Below are positions 38,671-49,427 of a stretch of DNA of 64,000 nucleotides, in pieces. The notes beneath the pieces were generated by a model, which was not told the origin of the DNA, ran no database searches, and saw nothing but the letters and a program-made list of their open reading frames with translations. How positions within the stretch are numbered: position 1 is the first letter of the stretch; each line of letters begins with the position of its first letter. The translations under genes and the position numbers were made by a program. Origin of the DNA: Nematopogon swammerdamellus (Eukaryota > Arthropoda > Insecta > Lepidoptera > Adelidae); NCBI GenBank assembly GCA_946902875.1, contig OX336340.1, positions 23,947,566-24,011,565 of the forward strand, written 5' to 3'.

Positions 38671-39420
38671 AGTAATAAGTAGTTTAGTTTAGTATTAATT
38701 AAATTTTTTGATCGTGATAATATGACGTATAACTTAGTTGTTTTGTTGATGGAATAAATAAATGCAATATGACAGAGTAAACTTAAAAACATTACTATTT
38801 AACTCATTAGGGCCGTATGCATCGCTTCCTCTTACCGCTCATTTGTGCGCGATAGGCAAATCATATTCCTTTATAAGTTCATAATCCTTTTGCCGGAACA
38901 AGCGCAGAGCCACAGCGCCGCTTCTATCTAGTTTAGTGTTGCGAGTGCGTTTGTGTGTGGCGGTGAGGGGGGGGGAAGCAGCTTGCTAGTAGATTTACAT
39001 CATCTGCCGGTGCGGAGTGAGACTCGCCAGCTTAGCGTACAGGTTGTAATGGAAATTATTAGATTTTTTAACATTGAAAATGTTTTTTCGCTTCATTATA
39101 TCCCCCCATTTTCACTGAAAGTGTGAAATCGTCCTGGTGTCGCGTGTTTTGGGGCTGCGCGAGTGGTTGAGGGCTCAAAAGACGCGTATCGGCTAGGGCT
39201 ACATGATGGTTCGTGCTGTAGGTGGTCCCTCAAATTTTTCCCATTTTCGCTGAGAGTGTGAAATCGACTTTTGGAAGTGCAACAATGTATTGAATGTATG
39301 AAATAAATTGTGAAAAATCAAATCACGGCTCTGCAGATCCTCGGGTGACTTTTTTAGTTTGTTAGTTGGGTTCTGATGATGGAGCCGCAAGGAAGCCATA
39401 GGAACTCCTAAACTACACAT
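38671..39420. other. No supportable gene
   Basis: AT-rich; no element or exon recognised. A (G)10 run occurs near 38967-38976. Confidence 0.4.
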
Positions 39421-39489
39421 TTTTTTTTATGGAAACGACACGTTTGGCTACATCACCTACAACATCCGTGATGTCAGCCCATAACACAT
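39421..39489 (-). mobile_element. SINE A tail fragment, copy A9
   Basis: Poly(T), then TATGGAAACGACACGTTTGG ... GTCAGCCCATAACAC: the last ~60 bases of SINE A. Confidence 0.7.
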
Positions 39490-40119
39490 GATAAGCCGTT
39501 TTAATATATGTAAAACTTCATCTATCAGCATAGGTCGGTCGGTAGCTTTTTGAAAACACTATTTGATTAACTTTGCTCGATAGAAAAAAATCATGAACAT
39601 GCCTCTGAATTTTGTTATTATAAAAACGTATATTTAAGGCAACTTGACCAAATCAAGGCTTTGGAAAAAATATATTTTTGTTGAATATCTAAATCCGTAG
39701 CTTTTTACTTTTTTGTTTCGATCCGTAATTTTTTATTGATTGATTGTGTTGCATCCTACTCCAACCAGCGAAAGCGGCGCCTTGAAAGAGGAGTACGTGT
39801 GAATTAAGGGTTTCCAGGGCCTTAAGTCCTGTCTTAAATATAATGCATTGTCCCATCGTGCGTGAAGTGGAGCAACTCTATTCCTGCGAGCCCGCCCGAG
39901 TTAGTTCCGGCAGTACTCAGGATTCAGCAATTAAGTAAATTGTTATTGGAGGCATTGTGCACCGCGTGCGGAGCGGAACAATGTCATCGATTCGATATTG
40001 CTTCTCTGTTGGAAATTCCTTAATATTCATTACCGCCCGAGCGGGAGTTACGTTGAAAGCGACCGAGCTTGATGCAGGCCGTGTGGCGAAGGACACTATG
40101 TTGACGGTACCAAAGATTT
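39490..40119. other. No supportable gene
   Basis: No motif recognised. An 80-codon frame at 39957-40199 runs into SINE A10 and is accidental. Confidence 0.4.
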
Positions 40120-40514
40120 GTCAGCCTCGGCAGCTCAGTGGTGCGGTCGGTCGACTCTTGTTAAGCACACCTGGGCGCGGTGAGTACTTGGATGGGTGAC
40201 CGATCGACCGTTGGAAACTGTAGGTCCCTTCCCTTCTTCATGTCTCAATGAAATATTGTTATTGTTGTGTGTTCTTTATGGCAAAATAAATATCTGAATT
40301 TGAATCTGAATCTTCTTACCATACTTGGTACTGAATGAAACGTCGGTCGAAACGGCTATGTAAATAGTTCCTGTTTTCCGTCCAGTTCAGTGTAGCCGAC
40401 ATGAAAAACGAAGGGAAGCGCTGACATGGCGCCTAGTTCACCCGGTGTTATGGGCTGAGATCACGGATGTTGTAGGTATCAGTAGGTAACCGTATCAGTT
40501 TCCATAAAAAAAAA
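40120..40514 (+). mobile_element. SINE A long form with a nested 73-base LINE tail, copy A10
   Basis: Head GTCAGCCTCGGCAGCTCAGT, 5S-like segment 40158-40206 (GTTAAGCACACCTGGGCGCG, ACTTGGATGGGTGACCG), body and tail to poly(A). A LINE 3' tip (40239-40311: ATGTCTCAATGAAATATTG ... GAATTTGAATCTGAAT) is inserted between CTTCTT repeats (40233-40238, 40312-40317). Part of the core around CTAGGTGGTAGG is also lost. Confidence 0.8.
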
Positions 40515-40881
40515 TTTTGCTATCTCCAATCTTTTCGACCAAAAGCCCGATTCGATCTTAAGACTGTCGAGATCCTCGTCGGCGGCAAGCTTCAGTCGAT
40601 CTCGAACCGTCGATCTTCGCTCAGCCTCCGCTGTGTCGGTCAGTTCGCTCTGCGTCGCTGGTTGATCGGTTTCAGTGCACGCGTGAAGGCATTGTATTGA
40701 AATTCCGGTGCGTGGAGCAAAGCGCCGTCGCGGCTAATCGCTCGCTGAATACACGATATGCGTGTTATGTGGGCCCCTCACGAACCGCCGCCGCCCTGCC
40801 ACGCAGATAGGCCTCCGTGATTGCGTCGCTTGACAATGATTTTTCATTCATTCACGAATGGCTATTTAGCTAGCAATTACA
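40515..40881. other. No supportable feature
   Basis: GC-balanced sequence with many TCGATCT-like words; no assignable element. Confidence 0.4.
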
Positions 40882-41012
40882 ACATAACACACGCCTTTAT
40901 CCCGACAATCAGGGTAAGCAGAGTAATCGGTGTTGTGATATAGGACTCTGGTAAATTACAGCGCAACACCGACCACCACGTTTAGCACAGTATACGGACA
41001 AGACAACAAGAG
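40882..41012 (+). repeat. Hairpin repeat D, longest copy
   Basis: ACACACGCCTTTATCCCGAC, AATCAGGGTAAGCAGAGTAA, TCGGTGTTGTG ... CGCAACACCGACCACCACGT, TTAGCACAGTATACGGACAA. It defines the 3' boundary (GTATACGGACAAG) also seen in reverse at 12.72 kb. Confidence 0.6.
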
Positions 41013-41964
41013 CTCGGCGACGCTGTTTCTCATAAAAGCATTGGACAGTCTGACGTCCAAACTCTCTAAATGTTCTTGCTGGGGCCAATGGCAACGTGAA
41101 TAATTTTAATGATATTTTTAATTTTTGTTTTTTTAATTCTTAGCATTAGTTTTCTTATTCTTATTTTCGTTGTGTTGTCATGTCATTCTGACAATAGACG
41201 TGATTAATTGCGAAAATTTGTATACTATGAGTCTTAGGATGTGTCGTGGTCCACGAGTATAGTGCATGTTTCGTGACTAGTCAACGACTTGGGGACTAGT
41301 CGCGAAAAACTCACTATTTTCTCGGCATGAAAAACTACAAGAAAAAAAACCATTACGGGTACCATCGTTAGCGTAATGCTATGCAGGTCATGCTGGAATT
41401 GCATAACATTACGCTAATACATACCATTACTGGTAATAAAGTGAGGCGTACCCCCAGCAGTGAGAGTTTGAGTACACTCTGTTCGAAATATTATTATGCA
41501 GTTTAGAAACTTGTCGTACTCGGTGGTAAGATCCATCAGCCAGGTGGAACGTCCTCGGAGGCAAGCAGTTCGGTTCCGTACCGTTGAGGTCTCGCGGTAG
41601 TACAAGCAGGCCTCACGCACTCTATGTACTTGCTCGCGCTAACTACCTACCGCCCGGTGGACCGCCAGCGGCGGTCTAATTCAGTGGAAATTCCTCAGCC
41701 GCGCGAAGCATACCTACACGCTCGCCCACGCAACTGCGCGGAAAGCAATAATCACTTTACACTCGATCGTTTAGGTACATTTTCGCACGCAGCGATTGGC
41801 GACGTAAAACAGTAGGCTATTAAAGCCGAAGGTATGGAACTTTTTCTATGGAGTGATTTATCTGTTACGAAGTAACTATTAAGTAATCTGTGGTACAAGC
41901 TCACACGCTGACTCCTGACCTGATTTGAGAATTAGTACATGATACCTTAGTGATTTAGGTGTCA
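41013..41964. other. No intact gene; decayed RTE-like LINE tail
   Basis: 41527-41600 (CAGCCAGGTGGAACGTCCTC, GGTTCCGTACCGTTGAGG) resembles the 4.4-kb RTE-like C-terminus but with frameshifts. Nothing recognised elsewhere. Confidence 0.4.
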
Positions 41965-42080
41965 TGTCGGTGCTTCCCTTCGATCGCGTCGGCCGCATTG
42001 TAGTGGACGATAAAAACATGGAGCCTAGTTCACCGAGGTGTTATAGTCTGCCATCACAGATTCACAGGTGACGAGATCAA
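41965..42080. mobile_element. Degenerate SINE A fragments
   Basis: GTGTCATGTCGGTGCTTCCC and ACATGGAGCCTAGTTCACCG resemble the SINE A body in both orientations, probably a decayed nested pair like that at 24.36 kb. Confidence 0.35.
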
Positions 42081-42190
42081 AAAATCGGAGGAGTCCGCAT
42101 GCGGCCGTCAAATTTATTGCGTAAATGTGATGTGTATATTTTTGGCGAAAAAATATTACAACTTCAGTAACCCAGTAACTATATTAGATA

Positions 42191-42500
42191 CTAGCTGAGC
42201 CCGCGGCTCCGCTCGCGTGAAATTCGTATTCCAAAGAAGAATATAAGTAACTAAAGGCGAGGCCGAAGGCCGAGCTGCGTTCAGGTAATCGATAAACCTT
42301 CTTAAAGAAAGTAACTAACTAAGGGCGAGGCCGAAGGCCGAGCTGCTTTCAGGTAAACGATAAACCTTTCTCAAATAAAGGAAGTAAGTAAGGGCGAGGC
42401 CGAAGGCCGAGCTGCGTTCAGGAAGACGATAAACCTTCTGGAAGAAAGGAAGGAACTAAGTGCGAGGCCGAAAGCCGAGCTGCGTTCAGGTAAAAGTAAT
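42191..42500 (-). mobile_element. Helitron-like end carrying a ~65-bp minisatellite
   Basis: The minus strand ends GCGGAGCCGCGGGCTCAG, CTAG|T. Adjoining it are four copies of a ~65-base unit with GGCGAGGCCGAAGGCCGAGC, TGCGTTCAGG, GATAAACCTTCT (42250-42490); the last is altered. Single units occur at 43.77 and, in reverse complement, at 26.21 and 29.56 kb, so the unit belongs to the H-family body. Confidence 0.6.
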
Positions 42501-42608
42501 TAAAAGTGTTATACATATTTGTAGTCGCCGAACGAATCTTTCATGTGGTACCATTGGAATTCCCATAGCTCAAACTGTTTAGCCGTGCGAAGCGTCACAA
42601 AGTACATT

Positions 42609-42930
42609 GTACCGTGTGGGGCCGGTACTTTAAGAGAATAGCCCCACTGCATCTCTCCCCGTGTATGTCGTAAAAGGCGGGTTAAGGGTTATGTATGACT
42701 CCCTTCTTATATTACTAGGTGGTAGGGTTTAACCCGCCCGCGTTGGTACCACCGCACTGAATGAAAGGTCGGTCGAAACGGCTATGTCAATAGTTTGTGT
42801 TTTCCGTCTAGTTCCGTGTAGCCGGCACGGCCGAAGGGAAGCACTGACGTGGTACCAAGTTCGCCCGGTGTTATGGGTTGATGTTGTAGGTGATGTAGCC
42901 AACCGTGTCAGTTTCCATAATAAAAAATAA
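42609..42930 (+). mobile_element. SINE A, short form, copy A11
   Basis: GTACCGTGTGGGGCCGGTAC leader, core CTAGGTGGTAGGGTTTAACC, tail GTCAGTTTCCATAATAAAAAATAA. A small deletion removes the ACATCACGG part of the tail. Confidence 0.85.
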
Positions 42931-44292
42931 AAAATAAAACATAAAAAGTCTTAATTTATTTTAGTTGACCCACCTTATACACGAACCCAAAGACGTTCAT
43001 CAAATTCACGTCAAGACATGCGACAGGGTTCCACGTGTGTGCGTGTGGTTTCATCATGGTGTGTATGTATGTATGTACGTCGGTCACTCACTACTACGGC
43101 ACGTATCGTCTAATGCGCTCATTACCTGCTGCGGGCGCGAGGCCGGTCACAATATCCGAGTAATCTTCCCGGGAGATTACGCGCTGGATTGCGCGACAAT
43201 GTGGCAGCTAGCGTTGTCGGATCGGGAGGTAAATGCGTTTCTTTACTCACCAGCGGGAAGTCAGCGGGAAGAACAATTAAGAGGCTTACACTTTATTTGT
43301 GTCGGCCAATACTCAAAAATGTTCAAAAATCTGCCTTAGGGAAAATTTGTTTTCTATTATAAGAAAAATCGTCTATTATTGATTTTTTTTAATTCATTTC
43401 ATTTGTCTCTTAGTAACTAGTCTTCCGTCTTTTCACCAATTTGATTTTCTTCTTAAGTTTCTAGGATTTGATTTTAAATATTTTTATATTCATTTATGAT
43501 GACGCCTTGATTGGGTAACGACAGACTAGGATTAGGACATCAGAGTCATACTTTTTTTGACTACGATCACATACGATCGTAATAAATTTTGACGAGGAAT
43601 GCATTCTGGATTCCGAGATATGTGAATGAATATAGGGTGACATTCTCGAAATGCGGAAATGATTTATGAAATAAATGATATAAAATGGATGCTATTGATA
43701 AACTGAGCTGTATTCTAGCGACTCGGCTTGGCTGAGAAGAAATGTCCTGTGTCTGCGGTTGAAGAAATCCATCGAGGGCGAGGCCGAAGGCCGAGTTACT
43801 TACACTCGTCTTGTCCGAAGAAATTTATATTCTACGTTTTGGGCTTTTACGATTTTTTTTTATCCCGATGACCATACTGCTCGGTCCCTATTTACGATAA
43901 CGTGATGTTAGAAGAAAGCTTAAAATTTAATATTTCTACGAAACCATTCTTGGATCCTACTTTTGCGCGAAAAACTTTTCTCCAAAAGCTGACATTAACT
44001 AAAATTAAACTCAAACCGCCTGTTTCTGATATAATCCCTTCGGCCAGCTAGCGGAGCAATAGTCCATTCCGCCCAATAATCATAAACATAATCAGCGAGG
44101 CCCGCACCGGGCTCGCCCACGGAGGTGAGAGTAGGGAGGAGTTGTGGCTAGCTATAATTTCCACTGCTGTAGACTGGCAGTTGACTGGGCAGATCTTTCG
44201 CAGACCCAATGCAACGCAGACGCTATGACAGACGCGGGCTCGAACGGAGGTCACGTGCAAGAAAGGGGAAGTGTGGTACGCTCCTCGGCTAG
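42931..44292. other. No supportable gene
   Basis: A 124-codon frame (42965-43339) has no recognised domain, signal peptide or exon borders. One minisatellite unit (GGGCGAGGCCGAAGGCCGAG) lies near 43775. The rest is AT-rich. Confidence 0.4.
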
Positions 44293-44400
44293 GTGGAGAA
44301 GATCTAAAATAGCCGGGCGGGAGTGGATAGATGAAAATAGCGGCAGACCGCGCGTCACTTAGGAGAGGCCTATGTCCATCAGCAGACCGATCCGGTCTAA
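44293..44400 (+). mobile_element. RTE-type LINE 3' end relic
   Basis: Reads REWIDENSGRPRVT then stop, followed by AGGAGAGGCCTATGTCCATC. It is the plus-strand counterpart of the (ATC)n-tailed element at 30.97 kb, without the microsatellite. Confidence 0.55.
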
Positions 44401-45475
44401 CACGTCTCGCAACGCCAGTGCGGTGAGTAGCGGTGGAATAATTCCACATATCGCGCTATTGACGCGCACTACCATCCCCCCCAGTTCAATGGCATGCCCG
44501 CTGTTGGAAGCGACGATACGCGACGTACTCAGTCCGCTGAAACCAGATCCTCTCAACTTTCACCTCCGTGGTTTTGCCCAACGGCCGCGCCGCCGCCGCC
44601 GCCCTAATAAGCCGCTGCCGCCTCCGCCGCGCCGCACACCCAAATCCCTCACTTACTTACACTTACCTTAAGACATCTAGCTTAACACTTCTACATTCAG
44701 GAAATCTTGGCTCGCCCAGAACTTGGGATTGTTAACAGATAATTACGGCTAACTTTCAGTTCGCACGAGACATTTAACAGCTGCTTTATTCGTGAACGTG
44801 CCGATATCCTCCAGCCCCGCGCCGCCCTGCAACACCGCCCGGCCCCGCACCGTCGTGAGATGAATTCTAATGAGCTATAACTCAAGGAATATGACACGTC
44901 TCTACCTCCCCCCGCACTGCCGCGCCGAATCAAACCTTAATCCTAACACAATACAAACTAAATCTGTTCAAACCGAATGCGCGAGTCGGCGGGGCATTGT
45001 GATAAGAAGGCCACTGAGGTGAACCTCGTGAAGGCGAAATTGAACTTTTTGGTCGATATTATGAGGTCGAGTTCCGCCCGGTGCGGGGTGAACGGTCTGC
45101 TTCGGCTGAAAGCTCCACGGACGGGCTGGCGTTGTCTGAGCGACTTTGCACTTTAAGGAGTGATACAGAAGGTGCACTCTCGCGTGGCTGGGCGGAGATC
45201 ACGTAGCGAAGTAGGTATAGGTAATGTTAATGTTCGCACGGAGGAATTAATCAAACAAAATGATTGACTCTGGTTGCATAATGAATGATTCGGTCGCAGT
45301 AATTACAGTCAGCAAGGAATGTGGACACAGCGCTCTCCGACGACGCGACGGACCGAGTGCCGGCTAGGAGAGTGCCGCGGAGCAGTCTCCCGCCCCGATG
45401 AGGCTTCCACCGTTTACACTGCGAGCTAATCACGGAAGTTAAAAAGCGAGTATTATCGCAATTTAGCGCACCTTA
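44401..45475. other. No supportable gene; GC-rich patches
   Basis: (CCG)n-like runs at 44585-44640 and GC-rich sequence at 44810-44860. Frames on both strands are low-complexity by-products. Confidence 0.4.
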
Positions 45476-45857
45476 AGCGGCGGGAGGCCGAGTCGTTATT
45501 CGGCTTCTCATGCGAGAGTTCCGAGGTTCGAATCCGGTCGGCGAGTACCAATGAGTCTTTTCTGACGAAAAAAATTACGTGCATACCTACACCTGCTGCT
45601 TCACCGTTCGGAACCGGTGTAAAACTGTAGGTCGCTTCCCTTGCCCCTTACTAGGTGGTAGGCTCAAATTGTTGCCGACTGGGTTGCTACCACCGTGCTG
45701 GATGTAAGATGGCCGCATAGCAGCCTCGGCTGTGTTCTCCTCTAGTCCGGTATAGCCAGCAATCCAGGGAAGTCTCCGGTATGGCACCTACCTTCTGGGA
45801 GGTGATATTGGCTGCTCAGAGCATGCGCTTTGGCCCCTCCGACTCAGCCACCCATAT
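45476..45857 (+). mobile_element. SINE B, full-length copy B5
   Basis: tRNA-like head 45477-45547 (GGAGGCCGAGTCGTT A-box region, GGTTCGAATCC B box), TTTTTTCTGACGAAA-type spacer, CCGGTGTAAAACTGTAGGTC, core CTTACTAGGTGGTAGGC, body, and tail to GACTCAGCCACCCATA. The poly(A) end is replaced by repeat C5. Confidence 0.85.
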
Positions 45858-46140
45858 CGGATTTTCACAGAATATGTGTTAATATGGCCGATATAACAGC
45901 AAATAATAAAAATAAGAAAAAGTAAGAAATTCATGGGGGTTCCCATATAGAAGAAACCAAAAAGTGTATGCGCGCGCGCCATCTACCGAATAGACTATGA
46001 AGCATTTTAACTAATCATGAGTTTTAACTAAATATGAAGCATTTCATAACACGCCATAGATGGCGTGAGTGGCGCTAACCATGACATGGCGATACGGAAC
46101 CCTCGGTGCGCGAGTTCGACTCGCACTTGGCCGGTTTTTT
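45858..46140 (-). mobile_element. Interspersed repeat C, truncated copy C5
   Basis: Starts inside repeat C at CGGATTTTCACAGAATATGT and ends GCGAGTTCGACTCGCACTTG, GCCGGTTTTTT. It is fused to the tail of SINE B5. Confidence 0.75.
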
Positions 46141-46754
46141 ATGCTCTGTATTTTCCTAATGGATACTCTATGTTATCGCGGTCTCCTAATTCAGACGATG
46201 AAATGTCCACATTCGAAGCGGGACATCTCGTACAATCCGATAAAAACATTTCAATGAAATCCTTTAATCTCGTCCGGACGGAGGCTCTACGGCCGCCGCG
46301 CCGCCGGGGTGCACGCAGGCTGTGCGGGAACACAAAATGTAAAACCTCAACGGCGCGGTAGGGAATGCCGGGCTATTTACACAGTATGTAGATTTGGCGC
46401 CTATGCAGTGTCCCCGAAGTGTACTGGCTCCATTACCTTCGTGCAGTATGAATGTGCACTGAAAAGTATTAAAAAAGCCGGTCAAGTGTGAGCGTACTTC
46501 AGCGGGCCGAGGGTTCCGTAAATTCACTGTATCTCAAGAAAGTATTACAAATCTGATTTCTTCAAAAATGTTCCTTTATTCTCTAAGGAACTTTGCTTGA
46601 CGCTCGATTTTTTTTTTATTTTGTACCCGTAAGTTTTGCAGATACACAGAAGGGCGGAGGACAACACATACTTTTTTGGCATGTTTTTGTAAAAATGTCT
46701 ACATGAAACAAAACATAAACAATGTTTTTATATTTATTCTGTTATTAATTATGT
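46141..46754. other. No supportable gene; relic of repeat C end
   Basis: 46474-46530 (AAAAAGCCGGTCAAGTGTGA, GGGTTCCGTA) is a decayed end of repeat C. No gene elsewhere. Confidence 0.4.
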
Positions 46755-47210
46755 TCATTTTTAAGTTTCCGGATAAACAGTAGTAGGTTTAAAGACTTAC
46801 ATAAGTCGACGTATCGCCCGCTACGTCATGGGCTTCTTCAGGGACTGCGGGAGCTCCTGGAGGCGACGCCTGATGCCTGTTGTAACCAGACGTCAAACTG
46901 CTCTTTTTCGAAGATTATAGCTGTGGGTAGGTTGCACAATGTTCGGCAGCGGTGTCAGATCGCGATCCATACATCGTACGAAGTCCCGGCTGCACATAAC
47001 ACTCACTTTGTCTTCAGACGCTGGCTTGGCGGAAGATCTTGAAGATGTGTGCTTAGACAGCACGGGCAGCCAAGAAGGTGATAAATTCGCCCCTGTTGAA
47101 ATTTCTGTGCCTGGTGATTTCGATGGCTTCCCTGACTAGGCGTGGAGTGTAGTGTCGTTCTACCGCTAGTACCGACGCTTCGTCAAACCGGATCCACTGT
47201 AGATAGTAAC
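46755..47210 (-). pseudogene. Penelope-like element C-terminus and 3' region
   Basis: The minus strand from ~47210 encodes QWIRFDEASVLAVERHYTPR, LVREAIEITRHRNFNRGEF. In the next frame LSPSWLPVLSKHTSSRSSAK continues. The order 'F..A.VLA.E.HY..RL.REAIEI.RH..NFNR...LS.SW.PV' matches, from memory, the segment after the GIY-YIG domain in Penelope-like proteins. A frameshift splits it. Downstream (46890-46755) lies the same 3' region as at 38.44-38.55 kb, with a degenerate hammerhead-like core (CTGAAGA kept, GAAA changed to GATA). No RT domain is visible. Confidence 0.6.
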
Positions 47211-48070
47211 CACTGGATCCGGTCATCATCGCTTGCTATGGAAACCTAAAAACAACATCCCGCAATCGAAATGGACTCTATATTCAACAGAAGCCGGAGC
47301 GAAATCAATTTTGGATGCCTCTGCTTTTGGTTATTAATCGTTTATTTGCAGACCATTATTGGTATAGACGGACTGGTCCTGAAAAATGCGTACGATACGA
47401 TACGGATGCGTACGATACGGATGGCTATGATTAATGCGAGTTGACCAAAGCCGAAAGTTGGTCGGCGGCGCACAGTGTTTTAAAAGCAAAAATTACGAGC
47501 TCATTGATCAGACGAGTTTTTGATTGAAATAAAAAAAAATGCTTGTATATATGTAAGCAAATCATATTGTTAGGTTAGCATATGTAATTAGAGTAAAGTA
47601 AAGAATAGTTTAAGAATGCCTATTAAAAAAAACACGATGTCAAGAGGAAATTTTAATTTTATAATTAAATTTTTATAATAAACTATTCTTATATCTAATC
47701 TTGAATCTGGCTGAATGATGAGTCATCATTCAGCCAGATTCATCATAAATATTGGTTAAAATCAAGGACACATAAATACAATTCGTTTAAATCAAACTAT
47801 AATAATAAAAAAAAATATCTATTTAAATAAACCACTCAATCTTTACACTCAATCTCAAGCGGCGGCGGCGCTGCGGAGGGGTGGCGCGTGCGTGGACATA
47901 ATGAATTGACTGACACAGCTCTTTATAGTAGCAATACGCATATTGTTTTCCGTCCCTTGTGATCCTCCTGCGAACTTACGTTATGCTGATCTAACGCCAG
48001 TTTTGTATGCGGCTGGTATGATTGCAGTGTGTCAGAATTTGTAAATAATTAAGTAGTTATTTTATAATTT
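47211..48070. other. No supportable gene; perfect short hairpin
   Basis: AT-rich, with a 19-bp perfect inverted repeat at 47703-47741 (listed separately) and a GGCGGCGGCGCTG patch near 47860. Confidence 0.45.
47703..47741. repeat. Perfect 19-bp inverted repeat
   Basis: GAATCTGGCTGAATGATGA (47703-47721), one G, then its exact reverse complement (47723-47741). A strong cruciform or hairpin candidate; not part of any repeat family I recognise here. Confidence 0.85.
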
Positions 48071-48072
48071 TT

Positions 48073-48478
48073 AGGGTGAATTATCCGGTACGGGACCCTA
48101 TTACTAAGCCTACGCCGTCTATCTATCTGTCTGTTAGTTCCGTCCGTCCGTTCGTTTGTCTGTCCGAGGGCTGTATCTCTAAAACCGTAATAGGTAGCCC
48201 GTTGAAATTTTCACAGAATGTGCGTTATTATAGCCGACAAATAATAAAAATATGAAAAAGTTAAAAATTCACGGGGGTTCCCATAGAAGAAACCATAAAG
48301 TGTATGCGCGCGCGCCATCTACCGAATAGAATATGAAGCGTTTTAACTAATCATGATATTTAACTAATATGAAGTATTTCGTAACACGCCATAGATGGCG
48401 CGAGTGGCGCTAACCATGACATGGCGATAAGGAACCCTCGGTGCGCGAGTTCGACTCGCACTTGGCCAGTTTTTTTTA
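48073..48478 (-). mobile_element. Interspersed repeat C, copy C6
   Basis: TTAGGGTGAATTATCCGGTA at the left, GCGAGTTCGACTCGCACTTG, GCCAGTTTTT at the right, with the CCGTCCGTCCGTTCGTTTGT tandem between. Confidence 0.75.
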
Positions 48479-48518
48479 CTCCGTGTGGGGGGTGGCTCAG
48501 TCAGGGGCCAGAGCTTTT

Positions 48519-49125
48519 TTATGTATTTTGAACTGACACGGTTGGCTACATCACCTACAACATCCGTGATGTCAGCCCATAACACCGGGTGAACTAGGTG
48601 CCATGTCAGTGCTTCCCTTCATTTCATGTCGTCTACACTGAACTGGACGGAAAACACGAACTATTTACATAGCCGTTTCGAATGACGTTTCATTCAGTGC
48701 GGATGTACCACCTATTTAGGTAAAAAGGGAAGGGAAACCCTCGGGGGGACCTGCAGTTTTTATTTTTTTTATTGCTACCGAACTGGGTGGCTCTGTCCGA
48801 GGTCGCAACCTCAGGCGCAGCCAATTTCACCCCCGAGGAGGTGCCAGTCCGGCTTGGAGGTGGACTAATGTTGCTGGGGAAAGGCTATTAACCCGCGATT
48901 TGAAGATCCGTGGATTGTAGGGATGGGGAAAGATATTCCCTGGGAGCCCGTTCCACACCTTTGCAGTGCGGCACAAGAACGATTTAGAGAATCGTGCAGT
49001 TTTACGTGCAATCCGAACCACGGTCAGCCTCCAACGTCGAGCGGACACCCATCAAAGTACTGACCGCGCCCAGGTTGGCTTCACAACAGTCGACCGACCG
49101 CACCACTGAGCTACCGAGGCTGACG
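48519..49125 (-). mobile_element. SINE A long form split by a LINE F insertion, copy A12
   Basis: The tail and body (48519-48760) and the 5S/tRNA-like head (49004-49125, ending GAGCTACCGAGGCTGACG) belong to one SINE A. LINE F (48761-48994) separates them, flanked by TGCAGTTTT. Part of the core is deleted near 48710. Confidence 0.85.
48761..48994 (-). pseudogene. LINE family F 3' end inserted in SINE A, copy F3
   Basis: The minus strand reads ARFSKSFLCRTAKVWNGLPG, NIFPHPYNPRIFKSRVNSL, then a 3' UTR with GGTGAAATTGGCTGCGCCTG, GACAGAGCCACCCAGTTCGG and a poly(A)-like end. A perfect 9-bp duplication, TGCAGTTTT (48752-48760 and 48995-49003), marks it as a severely 5'-truncated retrotransposition of 234 bases. 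Confidence 0.85.
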
Positions 49126-49427
49126 ATTAATTTCTACTTCAGACTAATTTTTACTTCAGACTAATTTCTTTTTCCTGTTATCCGATGTGAAGTTTGCTCG
49201 AATTACTGAAGCTGGGAACCGTCGCAAGTTGCATCCGGTAACATGATATAACACCGGGACAGCAAAACAAGATGTATGTAATTCCAGTTAGTAAATATGC
49301 AATCACATTCGTGGAATTTGTTTATCTAACAACGAGTTACTGAAGCGTTGCGTCATATATTTTTAAAAACATTTTGTCATCCTGGACTCACGTCAATTTA
49401 AAATCCGGCCGCTATTCGTGCATGCAA
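49126..49427. other. No supportable feature
   Basis: Starts with a short duplication (CTTCAGACTAATTT(C/T)T twice, about 49136-49170). Otherwise nothing recognised. Confidence 0.4.

Noticed and set aside
42191..42500. CRISPR-like array because of regular direct repeats
   Set aside because: Units are contiguous with no unique spacers, the genome is eukaryotic, and the unit belongs to a Helitron-like repeat.
42965..43339. A 124-codon frame as a candidate host gene
   Set aside because: No recognisable domain or splice signals; composition is irregular and the start lies just after a SINE A tail.
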